Source: Comamonadaceae bacterium
GTDB taxonomy: Bacteria; Pseudomonadota; Gammaproteobacteria; Burkholderiales; Burkholderiaceae_C
Assembly: GCA_947452635.1 (NCBI GenBank)
Contig: CANGEE010000003.1
Coordinates: forward strand, 1-48,523
Reading direction: 5' to 3'
DNA: 48,523 nucleotides
In this document: positions 8,711 through 17,540 of the stretch, piece after piece
Layout of the letters: the number at the start of each line of letters is the position of its first letter
Position numbering within the stretch: the first letter of the stretch is position 1
Position numbers and translations under genes: made by a program
The notes under the pieces: model-generated
Told to the model about the DNA's origin: nothing
The model's database searches: none
The model's input: only the letters and a program-made list of their open reading frames with translations

Positions 8711-8934
8711 AAGAAAAATGTGCGGTTGCACAGCGTTGTTGTGCCCTCAAGTTAGCCCCTCAGGCCTGAAAAAACAAGGGAGCAATCCATGAGGCCGCTT
8801 GTCACCCATGTTTCAGCAACTAGGGTCAACCGCCTTGGCGAGCGAAAAAATTCGTGCCTCAATGAAAACTGAAAGCCCAAAAAGAAGCACCGAAGTTTGT
8901 TTATTTCTTCACCCACTTTCGAGGAGACACCCGC

Positions 8935-10164
8935 ATGTTGGCATTATCTTTTTCTAAGCGTTCTTTTTCCAAACTCGCCCTGGCGCTCAGCGCCGCCGCC
9001 CTGTTCTCGCCGGCACAAGCCCAACAAGGTCCGATCAAAATAGGTCTGACCACGGCGGTTCAATTGCAGGTGGGCCGCGACACCCAAGAGGCCGCCAAAA
9101 TCGCCATTGACGAGATCAACAACAAGGGCGGCGTCATGGGTCGCAAGCTGTCTTTCGTGGTCGCCGATGAAACCGAAAACCCGGAAGTGGGCATCAACGC
9201 CATCAAAAAACTCACCGCCGACGAAAAGGTGGACGTGATCATTGGCGGCTACACCAGCGGCGTGACCCTGGCACAGCTGCCCCACATCTCGTCGGCCAAA
9301 ACGATTTACCTGGGCGTGGGCGCGGCCTCGCCGGCCATCACCGCCAAGGTCAAGCAAGATTACGACAACTACAAATATGTGTTCCGCACCGGCCCGATCA
9401 ACGCGGTGCACCAAGCCAAAGGGTTGGTCGAATGGATTTCAGGCCACCTGATTGGTGAGTTGGGCTTGAAAAAAATCGCCATCATTGGTGAGAACGCCAA
9501 ATGGGTGCAGGACCTGGTGCCGGTGCTGCGCAAAGGCGCGGTCGACGTTGGGGCCGATGTGAAGATGGTGGAGTTCTTTGACACCACGACCTCGGACTTT
9601 TCGCCGCTGTTGTCGAAAATCAAAAGCTCCGACGCGCAGTTTTTGGTCGTGGTGTTGTCACATGCCTCGAGCGACGTGTTTGCCAAGCAGTGGTATGACG
9701 CACGCTTTCCGATTCCCTACGGCGGCATCGACGTGAAGTCGCAAGACGGTGACTTTTTCGACCGTGTCGGCGGCAAGTCACTCAGCGAAGTGGCGGTGAA
9801 CTTTGCCGTGCGCACGCCCTTGACCGTGAAGACCGTGCCGTTTTTTGACGAATTCAAAAAGCGCACCGGACGCGTGCCGGTGTACACCGCCTTTGGCACT
9901 TATGACTCGGTGCACGCGTATGCGCAAGCGATTGAACGCGCCAAGGGTTTCGACACCAACGCCATCATCAAAGAGTTGGAAAAAACCAGCATGCCCGGCG
10001 TGGCCGGCCTCTTGGAATACGACGACACCCATGATGTGAAGGCAGGCGGCAAATACATGAACCTGCTGTTTGCGCAGTGGCAAGCCAAAGGCGAGCGCGT
10101 GGTGCTGTGGCCCAAGAGTTTGCGCAGCGGCAACATGATCATGCCGCCTTGGTTGACCAAATAA
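8935..10164 (+). CDS. Branched-chain amino-acid type ABC transporter, periplasmic substrate-binding protein
   Basis: A 409-residue periplasmic binding protein (Peripla_BP_6, LivK-like). Residues 1-29 form a signal peptide ending at ...LFSPAQA. The mature protein begins GPIKIGLTTAVQLQVG and shows typical LivK features: AAKIAIDEINNKGGVMGRK, then NPEVGINAIKKL and DVIIGGYTSG. GAGGAG at 8921-8926 sits 8 bases before the ATG. It is the first gene of a five-gene liv-type operon. The ligand cannot be inferred; this family also takes amides, urea and aromatic acids. Gene symbols livK to livF describe the family rather than a proven substrate. Confidence 0.9.
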   Translation: MLALSFSKRSFSKLALALSAAALFSPAQAQQGPIKIGLTTAVQLQVGRDTQEAAKIAIDEINNKGGVMGRKLSFVVADETENPEVGINAIKKLTADEKVDVIIGGYTSGVTLAQLPHISSAKTIYLGVGAASPAITAKVKQDYDNYKYVFRTGPINAVHQAKGLVEWISGHLIGELGLKKIAIIGENAKWVQDLVPVLRKGAVDVGADVKMVEFFDTTTSDFSPLLSKIKSSDAQFLVVVLSHASSDVFAKQWYDARFPIPYGGIDVKSQDGDFFDRVGGKSLSEVAVNFAVRTPLTVKTVPFFDEFKKRTGRVPVYTAFGTYDSVHAYAQAIERAKGFDTNAIIKELEKTSMPGVAGLLEYDDTHDVKAGGKYMNLLFAQWQAKGERVVLWPKSLRSGNMIMPPWLTK

Positions 10165-10209
10165 TCCATCCTGTTTGAAGGCTGTTTTGCGTCACGCAAA
10201 GGGACTGCT

Positions 10210-11064
10210 GTGCTTGAAATACTGATCTTTGGCGCGGTCACCAGCGCCATCTACGCCATGCTGGCGGTGGGCTTCACGCTGATTTTTGGCGTGGCCCGCA
10301 TCCTCAACTTGGCGCATGGCTCTTTTTATGCCCTGGGCGCTTATGGCGCCTATGTGCTGACCACGATCTTCAAGGTACCCTTGCTGGTGGCGGCGCCGTT
10401 GGTGGTGGTCGGCGTGGCCTTGTTTGGCATGCTGGTCGAGCGGGTCTTGATCCGCCCGATGCGCACCTCGCAATTGGCGGTGCTGATGATCAGCTTGGCG
10501 GTGTCTCTGGTGGTCGAGCAGGCCTTGTTTTTGATCTTTGGCTCGGAGTACCGCAACGTGCCCAGTTTCATTGATCAAAAGTTCGTCATTGGCGGTGTCG
10601 ATGTGGCCGGCCAGCGCTTGTTGACTTTGCTGGTGGCGGTGGTGTCGATTGGCGGCTTGCACCTGTTCATTCAAAAAACCCGCCTGGGCAGTGCCATCTT
10701 GGCCATTTCCCAAGACCCTGAAGCGGCGCAGTACATGGGCATTCCCAGCGACCGCATCTTTGGCGTGGTGATGGCCATGTCCGCCGGTTTGGCGGCGCTG
10801 GCCGGCATCATGGCGGGGCCGTTTTTGAGCGTGCAGCCGTCGATGCATTTGTTGCCTATTGTCAAAGCTTTTGCCATTGTGGTCGTGGGCGGCCTGGGCT
10901 CCATTCCCGGCAGCATTGTGGCGGCCTTGATGCTCGGTTACGCCGAAACGCTGGTGGCCTATGGCATCTCGACCTCGTGGACCGAGATCGTCTCGGTCGC
11001 CGCCACGCTGCTGATGCTGGTGCTGCGCCCTGCGGGCTTCTTTGGCAAACGCGCCGCCTTCTGA
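10210..11064 (+). CDS. livH: Branched-chain amino-acid ABC transporter permease LivH-type
   Basis: A 284-residue membrane permease with about eight hydrophobic segments. It carries the LivH signature near the N-terminus (GFTLIFGVARILNLAHGSFYALGAYGAY compressed; key residues LNLAHG) and the EAA-like loop AISQDPEAAQYMGIPSDR before the last helices. It starts with GTG at 10210, about 45 bases after the binding-protein stop. It pairs with the LivM-type permease encoded next to form the membrane channel. Confidence 0.92.
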   Translation: MLEILIFGAVTSAIYAMLAVGFTLIFGVARILNLAHGSFYALGAYGAYVLTTIFKVPLLVAAPLVVVGVALFGMLVERVLIRPMRTSQLAVLMISLAVSLVVEQALFLIFGSEYRNVPSFIDQKFVIGGVDVAGQRLLTLLVAVVSIGGLHLFIQKTRLGSAILAISQDPEAAQYMGIPSDRIFGVVMAMSAGLAALAGIMAGPFLSVQPSMHLLPIVKAFAIVVVGGLGSIPGSIVAALMLGYAETLVAYGISTSWTEIVSVAATLLMLVLRPAGFFGKRAAF

Positions 11065-11080
11065 TTCTGAGGACATTCCC

Positions 11081-12019
11081 ATGCAGTTGAAACACATAGA
11101 CCGGGGTGGCGCGTTCGTGGCGGTGCTGTTGATGGCCGCGTTGCCCCTGGTTTTTGACAGTCGCTACCTCATGGGTGTGCTCACCGTGGCGGCGATTTAC
11201 GGCATCTGGTCGGTCAGCTGGGATTTCATGTCGGGCCTGACCGGCCGAGAAAACTTTGGCCACTCCTTGTTCATTGGCGTAGGCGCGTATGCGGCCGGTT
11301 TTTTGAACACCACCTGGGGGGTCAACGCCTGGTGGAGTTTGCCCGCGGGCATGGCGGCGGCGGTGGCTTTTGCGTTGATCATGGGCATTCCCACGCTGCG
11401 CTTGAAAGGGCCTTACTTTGCCTTGGCCATGCTCTCCGGCGCGGTCATCATGCAGCGTTTGATGCTGATTTTTTGGGAGTACACCGGTGGCGAGGAAGGC
11501 ATCAACGGCATTGAGCCGCTGATCCGCTCGCCGCTGTACTTTTATTGGTTTGTGCTGGGCGTCTTGGTGTTCACCGTGGCCTTGCTGGGCGGTTTGGCGC
11601 GCTCGCGCTGGGGCCTCATTTTGAAGGCCATTCGCGGTGACGAGGCCACGTGCCAAGCCGCCGGTTTGAACGTGACCTATTACAAAATTGCCTCGCTGGT
11701 GATCAGCGCCGCGTTTGCTGGCATGGGCGGCGCTTTGTACGCGCATTACCAACTGCAGGTCAGCCCGCAATTGTTTGCCGTGGTCACCTCCATCACCATC
11801 ATCACCATGGTCTATGTGGGCGGCATGGGCTCGATTTACGGCGCTGTCGGCGGCGCTTTGCTGCTGACTTTGATGACCGAATTGCTGCGCAATTTTGGTG
11901 AGTGGCGCTTGATGGTCTACAGCGTGGCCCTGATTTTGATTTTGTTCTTTCTGCCACAAGGCCTGGTGGCACCCACGTGGCACAAGATTCGTCAGCGTTT
12001 GGCCGGGGGGCAGTCATGA
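11081..12019 (+). CDS. livM: Branched-chain amino-acid ABC transporter permease LivM-type
   Basis: A 312-residue permease with about nine hydrophobic segments. LivM features include GRENFGHSLFIGVGAYAAG and the conserved loop AIRGDEATCQAAGLNVTYYK before the second helix bundle. The ATG at 11081 follows a GAGGA at 11069-11073; an in-frame upstream codon inside livH is rejected. The gene ends in an ATGA overlap with livG, indicating translational coupling. The run SITIITMVYVGGMGSIYGA is the usual late LivM motif. Confidence 0.92.
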   Translation: MQLKHIDRGGAFVAVLLMAALPLVFDSRYLMGVLTVAAIYGIWSVSWDFMSGLTGRENFGHSLFIGVGAYAAGFLNTTWGVNAWWSLPAGMAAAVAFALIMGIPTLRLKGPYFALAMLSGAVIMQRLMLIFWEYTGGEEGINGIEPLIRSPLYFYWFVLGVLVFTVALLGGLARSRWGLILKAIRGDEATCQAAGLNVTYYKIASLVISAAFAGMGGALYAHYQLQVSPQLFAVVTSITIITMVYVGGMGSIYGAVGGALLLTLMTELLRNFGEWRLMVYSVALILILFFLPQGLVAPTWHKIRQRLAGGQS

Positions 12020-12750
12020 GTTTGCTCAGCGTTCGCAATTTGAACAAGCGCTTTGGCGGCTTGCATGCGGTCAAAGAGGTCAGCCTGGAAGTTCAGCCGG
12101 GCGATATTTTGGGTATTTTGGGCCCCAACGGGGCGGGTAAAACCACCTTGTACAACCTGCTGACCGGTTTCATTGAGCCTGACAGCGGCGAGGTCTTGCT
12201 GGATGGCCAGTCATTGCTCGGCATTCCCGCGCACAAGGTGGTGGGCCTGGGCATTGCCCGTACCTTTCAATTGTGCCGCCCCTTTGTCGGCTTGACGGTG
12301 TTGGAAAACGTCATGGTCGGCAGTTTGGGGCCGCGCGTGCCGGCGGTGGACCTGGAAACCAGAGCGCACAAATTACTCGACCAAGTGGGCCTGACGGGCA
12401 AGGCGCATGCCCCGTCCGAGCAGCTGTCCTACGGCGACCAGCGGCGCCTGGAAATTGCCCGGGCGCTGGCCACCGAGCCGCGCTTGTTGCTGCTGGACGA
12501 GCCTTTTGCGGGTTTGGGCTCGGGCGAGATTGCTGCCTTGTCCACCTTGATCCGTGATCTGCACCGAGAGCAAGGCCTGACCATCATGCTGATCGAGCAC
12601 AAATTGCGAGAATTCATGCAATTGGTGTCCGACGTGGTGGCGATCGATTTTGGCCAGGTGATCGGCACCGGTTCGCCGCAAGAAATTGTGAAAAATCCGA
12701 AAGTGATTGAGGCTTACATCGGAAAACAGGATGCCCAAGATGCTGCTTGA
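12016..12750 (+). CDS. livG: Branched-chain amino-acid ABC transporter ATPase LivG-type
   Basis: A 244-residue cytoplasmic ATPase. Walker A is GPNGAGKTT (about residue 36), the Q-loop region FQLCRPF follows, the ABC signature is LSYGDQRRLEIA, Walker B is LLLLDEPFAGLG, and the switch histidine lies in IEHKL. The signature motif LSYGDQ instead of LSGGQ is normal for LivG. The ATG overlaps the livM stop by four bases. It forms the nucleotide-binding pair with LivF. Confidence 0.94.
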   Translation: MSLLSVRNLNKRFGGLHAVKEVSLEVQPGDILGILGPNGAGKTTLYNLLTGFIEPDSGEVLLDGQSLLGIPAHKVVGLGIARTFQLCRPFVGLTVLENVMVGSLGPRVPAVDLETRAHKLLDQVGLTGKAHAPSEQLSYGDQRRLEIARALATEPRLLLLDEPFAGLGSGEIAALSTLIRDLHREQGLTIMLIEHKLREFMQLVSDVVAIDFGQVIGTGSPQEIVKNPKVIEAYIGKQDAQDAA

Positions 12751-13447
12751 GATTGAAAACATGAGCGCCTCCTATGGCAAGGCGTTGGCGCTGGAAGACG
12801 TCAGCTTGCACATCGCGCCGGGCGAATTTGTCGCGGTGCTGGGCCCCAATGGCGCAGGCAAATCCACCTTGCTCAAATGCATTTCGCGCATGCTGGCGGC
12901 GACCGGGCGTCTTGCGCTCAACGGCACCTCTTTGCATGCCTATGCCGCGCACCAAGTGGTCGGCCTGGGCATTTGCCATTGCCCAGAGGGGCGGCGCTTG
13001 TTTCCGGAGTTGACGGTGCTGAAAAACCTGATGCTTGGCGCTTATTTGCGCAGCGATGCGGACGCCGTGGCCAAAGACCTGGAGCGGGTCTATGCCTTGT
13101 TTCCGATTTTGCGCGACCGCGCCAGTCAAATGGTCAGCACCTTGTCGGGCGGGCAGCAGCAAATGGTGGCGATTGGTCGCGCTTTGATGGGCGCGCCCAA
13201 ACTCTTGTTGCTGGACGAGCCCTCGGTGGGCATTGCGCACCGCCTCAAGCACGAAATTTTCGATGCCATTGGCCAAATTCGCGATGGCGGCGTGGCGATC
13301 TTGATGGCCGAGCAAGACGCGTTGTCGGCGCTGCGCATCGCCGACCGCGCCTATGTGCTGGAGCACGGTCATGTGGCGCGCCATGGGCCGGTGGCCGAAC
13401 TCAGCCAAGACGACCACATTCGGCAAATTTATTTGGGCGTGGCTTAA
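12740..13447 (+). CDS. livF: Branched-chain amino-acid ABC transporter ATPase LivF-type
   Basis: A 235-residue ATPase that partners LivG. Walker A is GPNGAGKST, the signature LSGGQQQMVAIGRAL, and Walker B LLLLDEPSVGIA. The ATG at 12740 (MLLEIENMSASYGK) is preferred because AGGA lies 8 bases upstream and LivF proteins usually start this way. An ATG at 12731 would add three residues. The start overlaps the livG coding end by 11 bases. It is the last gene of the liv operon and converges on mltA with only 13 bases between stops and no obvious terminator hairpin. Confidence 0.93.
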   Translation: MLLEIENMSASYGKALALEDVSLHIAPGEFVAVLGPNGAGKSTLLKCISRMLAATGRLALNGTSLHAYAAHQVVGLGICHCPEGRRLFPELTVLKNLMLGAYLRSDADAVAKDLERVYALFPILRDRASQMVSTLSGGQQQMVAIGRALMGAPKLLLLDEPSVGIAHRLKHEIFDAIGQIRDGGVAILMAEQDALSALRIADRAYVLEHGHVARHGPVAELSQDDHIRQIYLGVA

Positions 13448-13460
13448 GCCCAGGCCGGAT

Positions 13461-14666
13461 TTATCGCGCCAGCAACACCCACAGCCGCAAAGGCTGTTTG
13501 AGTCGACCCGCCAGGTCGCCTGCCGCCGAGCCTGAGCCGGCAAAGTAGTCGGCCCGGATGCCGCCCACAATGGCGCTGCCGGTGTCTTGCGCCAGCACCA
13601 GTTTTTGCAATTGGGCTTGCGGCCCACTGGAGGCCAGCCACACCGGCGTGCCATAGGGGATGCTGCCAGGATCCACGGCGATGGAACGCCCCGCGGTGAG
13701 TGGCACGCCTTGCGCGCCCTTGGGTCCCAGCTCAGCGGCAGCGCCCGACAAGGATTCTTCTTTGAAAAACACCACGCGCGGGTTTTTCCACAGCAACTCG
13801 TTCACCCGCTGCGGGTTTTTGGCGATCCAGGCTTTGATACCCGGCCAGGTGGCGTCTCGCGTCAGGCCTTGCTCCAACAGCCAACTGCCAATGCTTTTGT
13901 AGGGCTGCTCGTTGGTGCCGGCAAAGGCCAGCCGCACCAGGCGCACCCGGCCATCGGCCTCGGTCACCCGAATGCGGCCACTGCCTTGGATGTGCAGCAC
14001 CATGGCGTCCACCGGGTCGGCCAGATAAAGCAACTCTTTGCCTTTGAGTGCGGCGCGTGCTTGCGGCTGGGTTTCCATTTCTTCGCGGGTGAACCAGGGT
14101 TTGCGCTGGCCCAATCCGCTGGGCACGGCGTACAGCGGTACCGTAAAACCTGCGCGTGGCAGGCGTGAGGCGTCCATCACCGGTTCGTAATAACTGGTCA
14201 ACAGGCCTTCGGCGCTGCCTTGCAACGTCTCCACCCGGTAAGGCTTAAAGCGTTGCATCAGCCATTGCTGCTGCGCCGCCAAGGGTGCGCCGTTCAGGCG
14301 CTGCACCTCGGCGCAAATGGCGCTGGCCGCGGCACGTTGGCAACTTTGCAGCCAAGCGGGCCAAGCCTCTTGCAAGCTGTCCTGCGACCACCCAGGCAAA
14401 TCCGACCAGGGCGCGGCCACCCAGCGGCTTTTGGCTTGCACGATAGGCGGCGGCAGTGGCCCCTCTGGCCGAGAGGGAGGCGGCCCCGGCGTCGCTTCGC
14501 TGCGCGTGACCGCTGGGGCCGGCGCTGGCGCTGGCCCCATCACCCCGCAGCCGGCCAAGATGCCTACAATCAGCCCCACTGCCAGGGCGCGCTTTGGGTT
14601 GCGTGCAGGCCACCGGAGTGAAGAGATGAGTGGATTGCTTTTGGAAGCGTTGTTGGCCTTGGTCAT
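13461..14666 (-). CDS. mltA: Membrane-bound lytic murein transglycosylase A (MltA)
   Basis: Outer-membrane lipoprotein that cleaves the glycan strands of peptidoglycan. A lipobox LAGC ends a hydrophobic segment (ALAVGLIVGILAGC), followed by a Pro/Ala-rich tether. The MltA domain follows (AQQQWLMQRFKPYR...GLLTSYYEPVMDASR), then the 3D domain with GRSIAVDPGSIPYGTPVWL and LAQDTGSAIVGGIRADYFAG, which holds the catalytic Asp region. The ATG at 14666 gives about 401 residues and a rather long leader; 14678 and 14693 are alternatives, and none has a clear ribosome-binding site. Its 5' end overlaps a small plus-strand reading frame. Confidence 0.9.
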   Translation of the reverse strand: MTKANNASKSNPLISSLRWPARNPKRALAVGLIVGILAGCGVMGPAPAPAPAVTRSEATPGPPPSRPEGPLPPPIVQAKSRWVAAPWSDLPGWSQDSLQEAWPAWLQSCQRAAASAICAEVQRLNGAPLAAQQQWLMQRFKPYRVETLQGSAEGLLTSYYEPVMDASRLPRAGFTVPLYAVPSGLGQRKPWFTREEMETQPQARAALKGKELLYLADPVDAMVLHIQGSGRIRVTEADGRVRLVRLAFAGTNEQPYKSIGSWLLEQGLTRDATWPGIKAWIAKNPQRVNELLWKNPRVVFFKEESLSGAAAELGPKGAQGVPLTAGRSIAVDPGSIPYGTPVWLASSGPQAQLQKLVLAQDTGSAIVGGIRADYFAGSGSAAGDLAGRLKQPLRLWVLLAR

Positions 14667-14796
14667 GTTGTTGCTCATTGTGTGGTGGACCATGTTTTCT
14701 GGCCGCCCAGGCGGCGAAATACCGCCCGCGGATGCGCCGCCCCTTGACGCTGCTGACACGGCCGCGTCTGCATCTGCAAACACCACCAAAGACTGA
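14626..14796 (+). CDS. Possible 56-residue single-helix membrane protein
   Basis: A reading frame of 56 residues with a GGAG at 14615-14618, 7 bases before its ATG. It encodes one strongly hydrophobic helix (LLLEALLALVMLLLIVWW, residues 4-21). A short acidic, Pro/Ala-rich tail follows (PPADAPPLDAADTAA). It fills the gap between the response-regulator stop (14804) and the mltA 5' region, and overlaps the proposed mltA start antisense by about 41 bases. No family is recognised. It could be a real small protein or a chance frame opposite an over-long mltA leader. Confidence 0.4.
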   Translation: MSGLLLEALLALVMLLLIVWWTMFSGRPGGEIPPADAPPLDAADTAASASANTTKD

Positions 14797-14803
14797 GCGC
14801 CGT

Positions 14804-15448
14804 TCACAGTTCACGCAACAGGTTGGCCAACTCCACCGCCGATTTGACATTCATTTTGTCAAACACCCGTGCGCGATGGACCTCCACGGTGCGCACACTG
14901 ATGTCCAGTTGGTCGGCGATGAGTTTGTTGGGCAAACCTTCCACCACCAGTTGCATGACATCGCGCTCGCGCTCTGTCAGCTCTGCCAAACGGTTGCTCA
15001 GCTCGTGGTGAATTTGGCGTGAAGCCAAGCGCGTCTGTGACAAGGCCAGTGCTTGTTCGACGCGGTCCACCAGTGCGTTATCGGAAAAGGGTTTTTCGCA
15101 AAAATCAAAAGCGCCGCGCTTGACCGTGTCAACGGCGGTAGGCACATCGGCATGGCCGGTCAGGAAAATCACCGGCCAGGCCTGCGCCACACCGGAGACA
15201 ATCAATTTCTCAAACAAAGCCAAACCACTTTGGCCCGGCATGCGCACATCCAACAAAATGCAGCCGGCTTCACGCGGCAGGTCGCCGCTCAAAGGGCCTT
15301 GAGGGTGCGCCAGCCGTGCCTCAAAGGCCTCGGCACTGTCAAAAGATTCGCTCAGCAAGCGGCGCGAACGCAGCAACCAAGCCATGCCCTCGCGCACGAT
15401 GGCATCGTCATCAACGATGTACACGGTGGCGTGGAAGCGAGTTTGCAT
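14804..15448 (-). CDS. FixJ/NarL-type response regulator with LuxR HTH
   Basis: A 214-residue two-component response regulator. Receiver domain: acidic pocket D13-D15, phospho-acceptor Asp67 in ILLDVRMPG, Thr97 in FLTGHAD, and Lys119 in CEKPF, all in the FixJ-type arrangement. The C-terminal LuxR-type helix-turn-helix covers about residues 155-212 (LTERERDVMQLVVEG...LIADQLDISVRTVEVHRARV). The start is 9 bases after the stop of the kinase gene, so the two are expressed together and form a cognate pair. Target genes and signal are unknown. Confidence 0.92.
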   Translation of the reverse strand: MQTRFHATVYIVDDDAIVREGMAWLLRSRRLLSESFDSAEAFEARLAHPQGPLSGDLPREAGCILLDVRMPGQSGLALFEKLIVSGVAQAWPVIFLTGHADVPTAVDTVKRGAFDFCEKPFSDNALVDRVEQALALSQTRLASRQIHHELSNRLAELTERERDVMQLVVEGLPNKLIADQLDISVRTVEVHRARVFDKMNVKSAVELANLLREL

Positions 15449-15457
15449 GTGTGGATT

Positions 15458-17506
15458 TTAGTAACGCGATGGGTGTACCGGCAGGGTGAATCGAAAAACA
15501 GTGCCACGCGGCTGCTGGGGGGCAAACTCCAGGTGGCCCCCGTGTTGTTCAATCACGGTGCGGCACAAACTCAGCCCCAACCCCATGCCTTCGGCCTTGG
15601 TGGTGAAAAACGGTGTGAACAACTGCGTCGCCACCGACGCTGAAATCCCGCTGCCCAAATCGGTGACCGCCAATTCCACCCACTGGTGTTCAAGATTAGA
15701 CGCAGCGCGGCGAACCTGAATTTGCAAGACCCGCTCGGTGCATTCGGGCGCATCCATGGCTTGCATGCCGTTGCGCGCCAAATTCAGCAACACCTGCTCC
15801 ACCATGGTGCGATCACACCAGACGGTGGGCAAAGCGGCTTGCAGTTGAATTTCAACCCGTGTGCGCAGTTTGCGCGCTTGCAACTGCACCAAGGGCATGA
15901 TGGCATCGATCAAGGCTTGCGGTGACACGGCTTCGCGATCTTGATCGCGTCGGCGCACAAAGTCGTGCACGCTGTTGATGATTTTGCCCGCCCGACCCGC
16001 TTGTTCGGCAATGCGCTTGAGGGCCAAGTGAAGGTCCGTCAAGGTCTGCGCTTGCTGACCGGGTTGCGGGTCTTGCAGCAAGTTCAGGGAGCCATTGGCG
16101 TAACTGGCAATGGCCGCCAAAGGCTGATTGAGTTCGTGGCTCAGTAGCGAAGCCATCTCACCCACGGTGGCCAAACGCGCCGTGGCTTGCAGTCGCTCTT
16201 GGCTGGTGCGCGACATTTCTTCGACGCGGCGCTGCTCGCTGATGTCCAAAAACGCGCTCATCCAGCCGGTTTGCTGACCCAAGACGTTGATCAGGGGCGC
16301 TTCAATGATCAACACCGAAATGCGCGTGCCGTCTTTGCGCATGAACACCGACTCGAAGCCTTCGCGAGGTGGCGCATTGCCCGCCAGTCGAATCGCCTGG
16401 CGCTGTTGGTATTCGCCCACCATTTCGGGCGGCCAGTAAGGCATGGGCGCGTTGTGCCCCAACAGCTCCGCTGGCGTAAAGTCCACCATTTGACAAAAGG
16501 CCGGGTTCACATAGGTGATGCGACCTTGCAGGTCGCGTGCCCGCAAGCCGGTGACCAGCGAGTCTTCCATGGCTTTGCGAAACGCCAAAGCCTCGGCCAG
16601 ATCACGCTCGGCTTTCATGCGTCGGCGCGAGTCCTTGACCAGCAACACCAGCACCGAGACCAGCGCAATCGACATGGCGGTGACCAAGGCGGTTAAAACA
16701 TTGGGGAACAACTCGGGCGCGCCGCGCCGCCCATCGACCCGCAGCACCAAGGTCAACCCTGGCAGGTCCAGCAGCTGAGTCGCCGAAAACAAACGCACGC
16801 CTCGGCCGTGTTGACCGATGATGGCCAAGCGGGTCCCATCAGGTTCGGTGAACGCGACCTCATTGCGCCGGGCAAACGCAGGGCTCAATTGCTCAGCCAA
16901 GGTCTCTTGCAAGCTGTAGCTGGTGATGATGTAACCCACGGTTTCGCCCGCCGCCACCAAGGGCAGGCACACGTCCATGACCTCGAAACCCAGGCCATCG
17001 TCTTGCGGTACAAAATAACTGCTGGAATAAGCAGGGCCATTGAAGCGACGCGCTCTTTGGCAGGCTTGCAAGAACTCATTGGCCACGTTGCTGCGTGGCG
17101 TTTTGTTGAAAGACGGTGGTCGCAATGGCGAATCGCTGTGGTGACGCAATTGCATGTGGGCGTCACGCCATTCGACGCGCAACCAATTGCGGTGATCGCG
17201 CAACAGCTTGATGGTTTCTGCAGACCAGGCGGTGGCCGTGTTGTGGTTGGCCTGCAGCGCTTGCAGGGCTTGGACATCGCGCATCAAACCACTGCGAATG
17301 TCGTTCACCGCATCCATCGTGTCGCGCTCCAAAGTGGCTTGCACCTGGCTGGCCTCGTAGCGTCCCGCCAACCACACCAAGGTGATCAATACCGCCGTGA
17401 CCAAGCCCACCAGTGCCACCCACAGGGATAAGCGTTTGTCGCGCAGCGACCAAATCAGAGCCAGCCGTTGACGCAAGCGATGGAGCCCAGGCCGCAGCGA
17501 ATTCAT
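15458..17506 (-). CDS. Membrane PAS-domain sensor histidine kinase (FixL/DctB-like)
   Basis: About 682 residues. A first transmembrane helix near residues 30-52 and a second near 272-292 enclose a periplasmic sensing region of roughly 220 residues. Then come a short coiled segment and a PAS domain (about 310-425; GRITYVNPAFCQMVDFTP, then a PAC-like KDGTRISVLIIEAPL). The HisKA domain has the phospho-accepting His in SHELNQPLAAIASYANG (about 457), and the HATPase domain shows N, DLGSGIS and GLGLSLCRT boxes. The ATG at 17506 is chosen; an in-frame TTG at 17530 is an alternative. It precedes the response regulator by 9 bases. Whether the PAS domain binds a cofactor cannot be told. Confidence 0.9.
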   Translation of the reverse strand: MNSLRPGLHRLRQRLALIWSLRDKRLSLWVALVGLVTAVLITLVWLAGRYEASQVQATLERDTMDAVNDIRSGLMRDVQALQALQANHNTATAWSAETIKLLRDHRNWLRVEWRDAHMQLRHHSDSPLRPPSFNKTPRSNVANEFLQACQRARRFNGPAYSSSYFVPQDDGLGFEVMDVCLPLVAAGETVGYIITSYSLQETLAEQLSPAFARRNEVAFTEPDGTRLAIIGQHGRGVRLFSATQLLDLPGLTLVLRVDGRRGAPELFPNVLTALVTAMSIALVSVLVLLVKDSRRRMKAERDLAEALAFRKAMEDSLVTGLRARDLQGRITYVNPAFCQMVDFTPAELLGHNAPMPYWPPEMVGEYQQRQAIRLAGNAPPREGFESVFMRKDGTRISVLIIEAPLINVLGQQTGWMSAFLDISEQRRVEEMSRTSQERLQATARLATVGEMASLLSHELNQPLAAIASYANGSLNLLQDPQPGQQAQTLTDLHLALKRIAEQAGRAGKIINSVHDFVRRRDQDREAVSPQALIDAIMPLVQLQARKLRTRVEIQLQAALPTVWCDRTMVEQVLLNLARNGMQAMDAPECTERVLQIQVRRAASNLEHQWVELAVTDLGSGISASVATQLFTPFFTTKAEGMGLGLSLCRTVIEQHGGHLEFAPQQPRGTVFRFTLPVHPSRY

Positions 17507-17540
17507 GGTGAAAGTGAGCCAGCGGGGCAAGGCGTCATGC

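Noticed and set aside
11788-11812. CATCACCATCATCACCAT-like run resembling a histidine tag
   Set aside because: In the livM frame it reads Ser-Ile-Thr-Ile-Ile-Thr-Met, a normal LivM membrane segment, so it is coincidence and not vector sequence.
10192-11983. Long minus-strand frames opposite livH and livM
   Set aside because: Low-complexity His/Gln/Arg composition typical of antisense frames; both permeases are intact.
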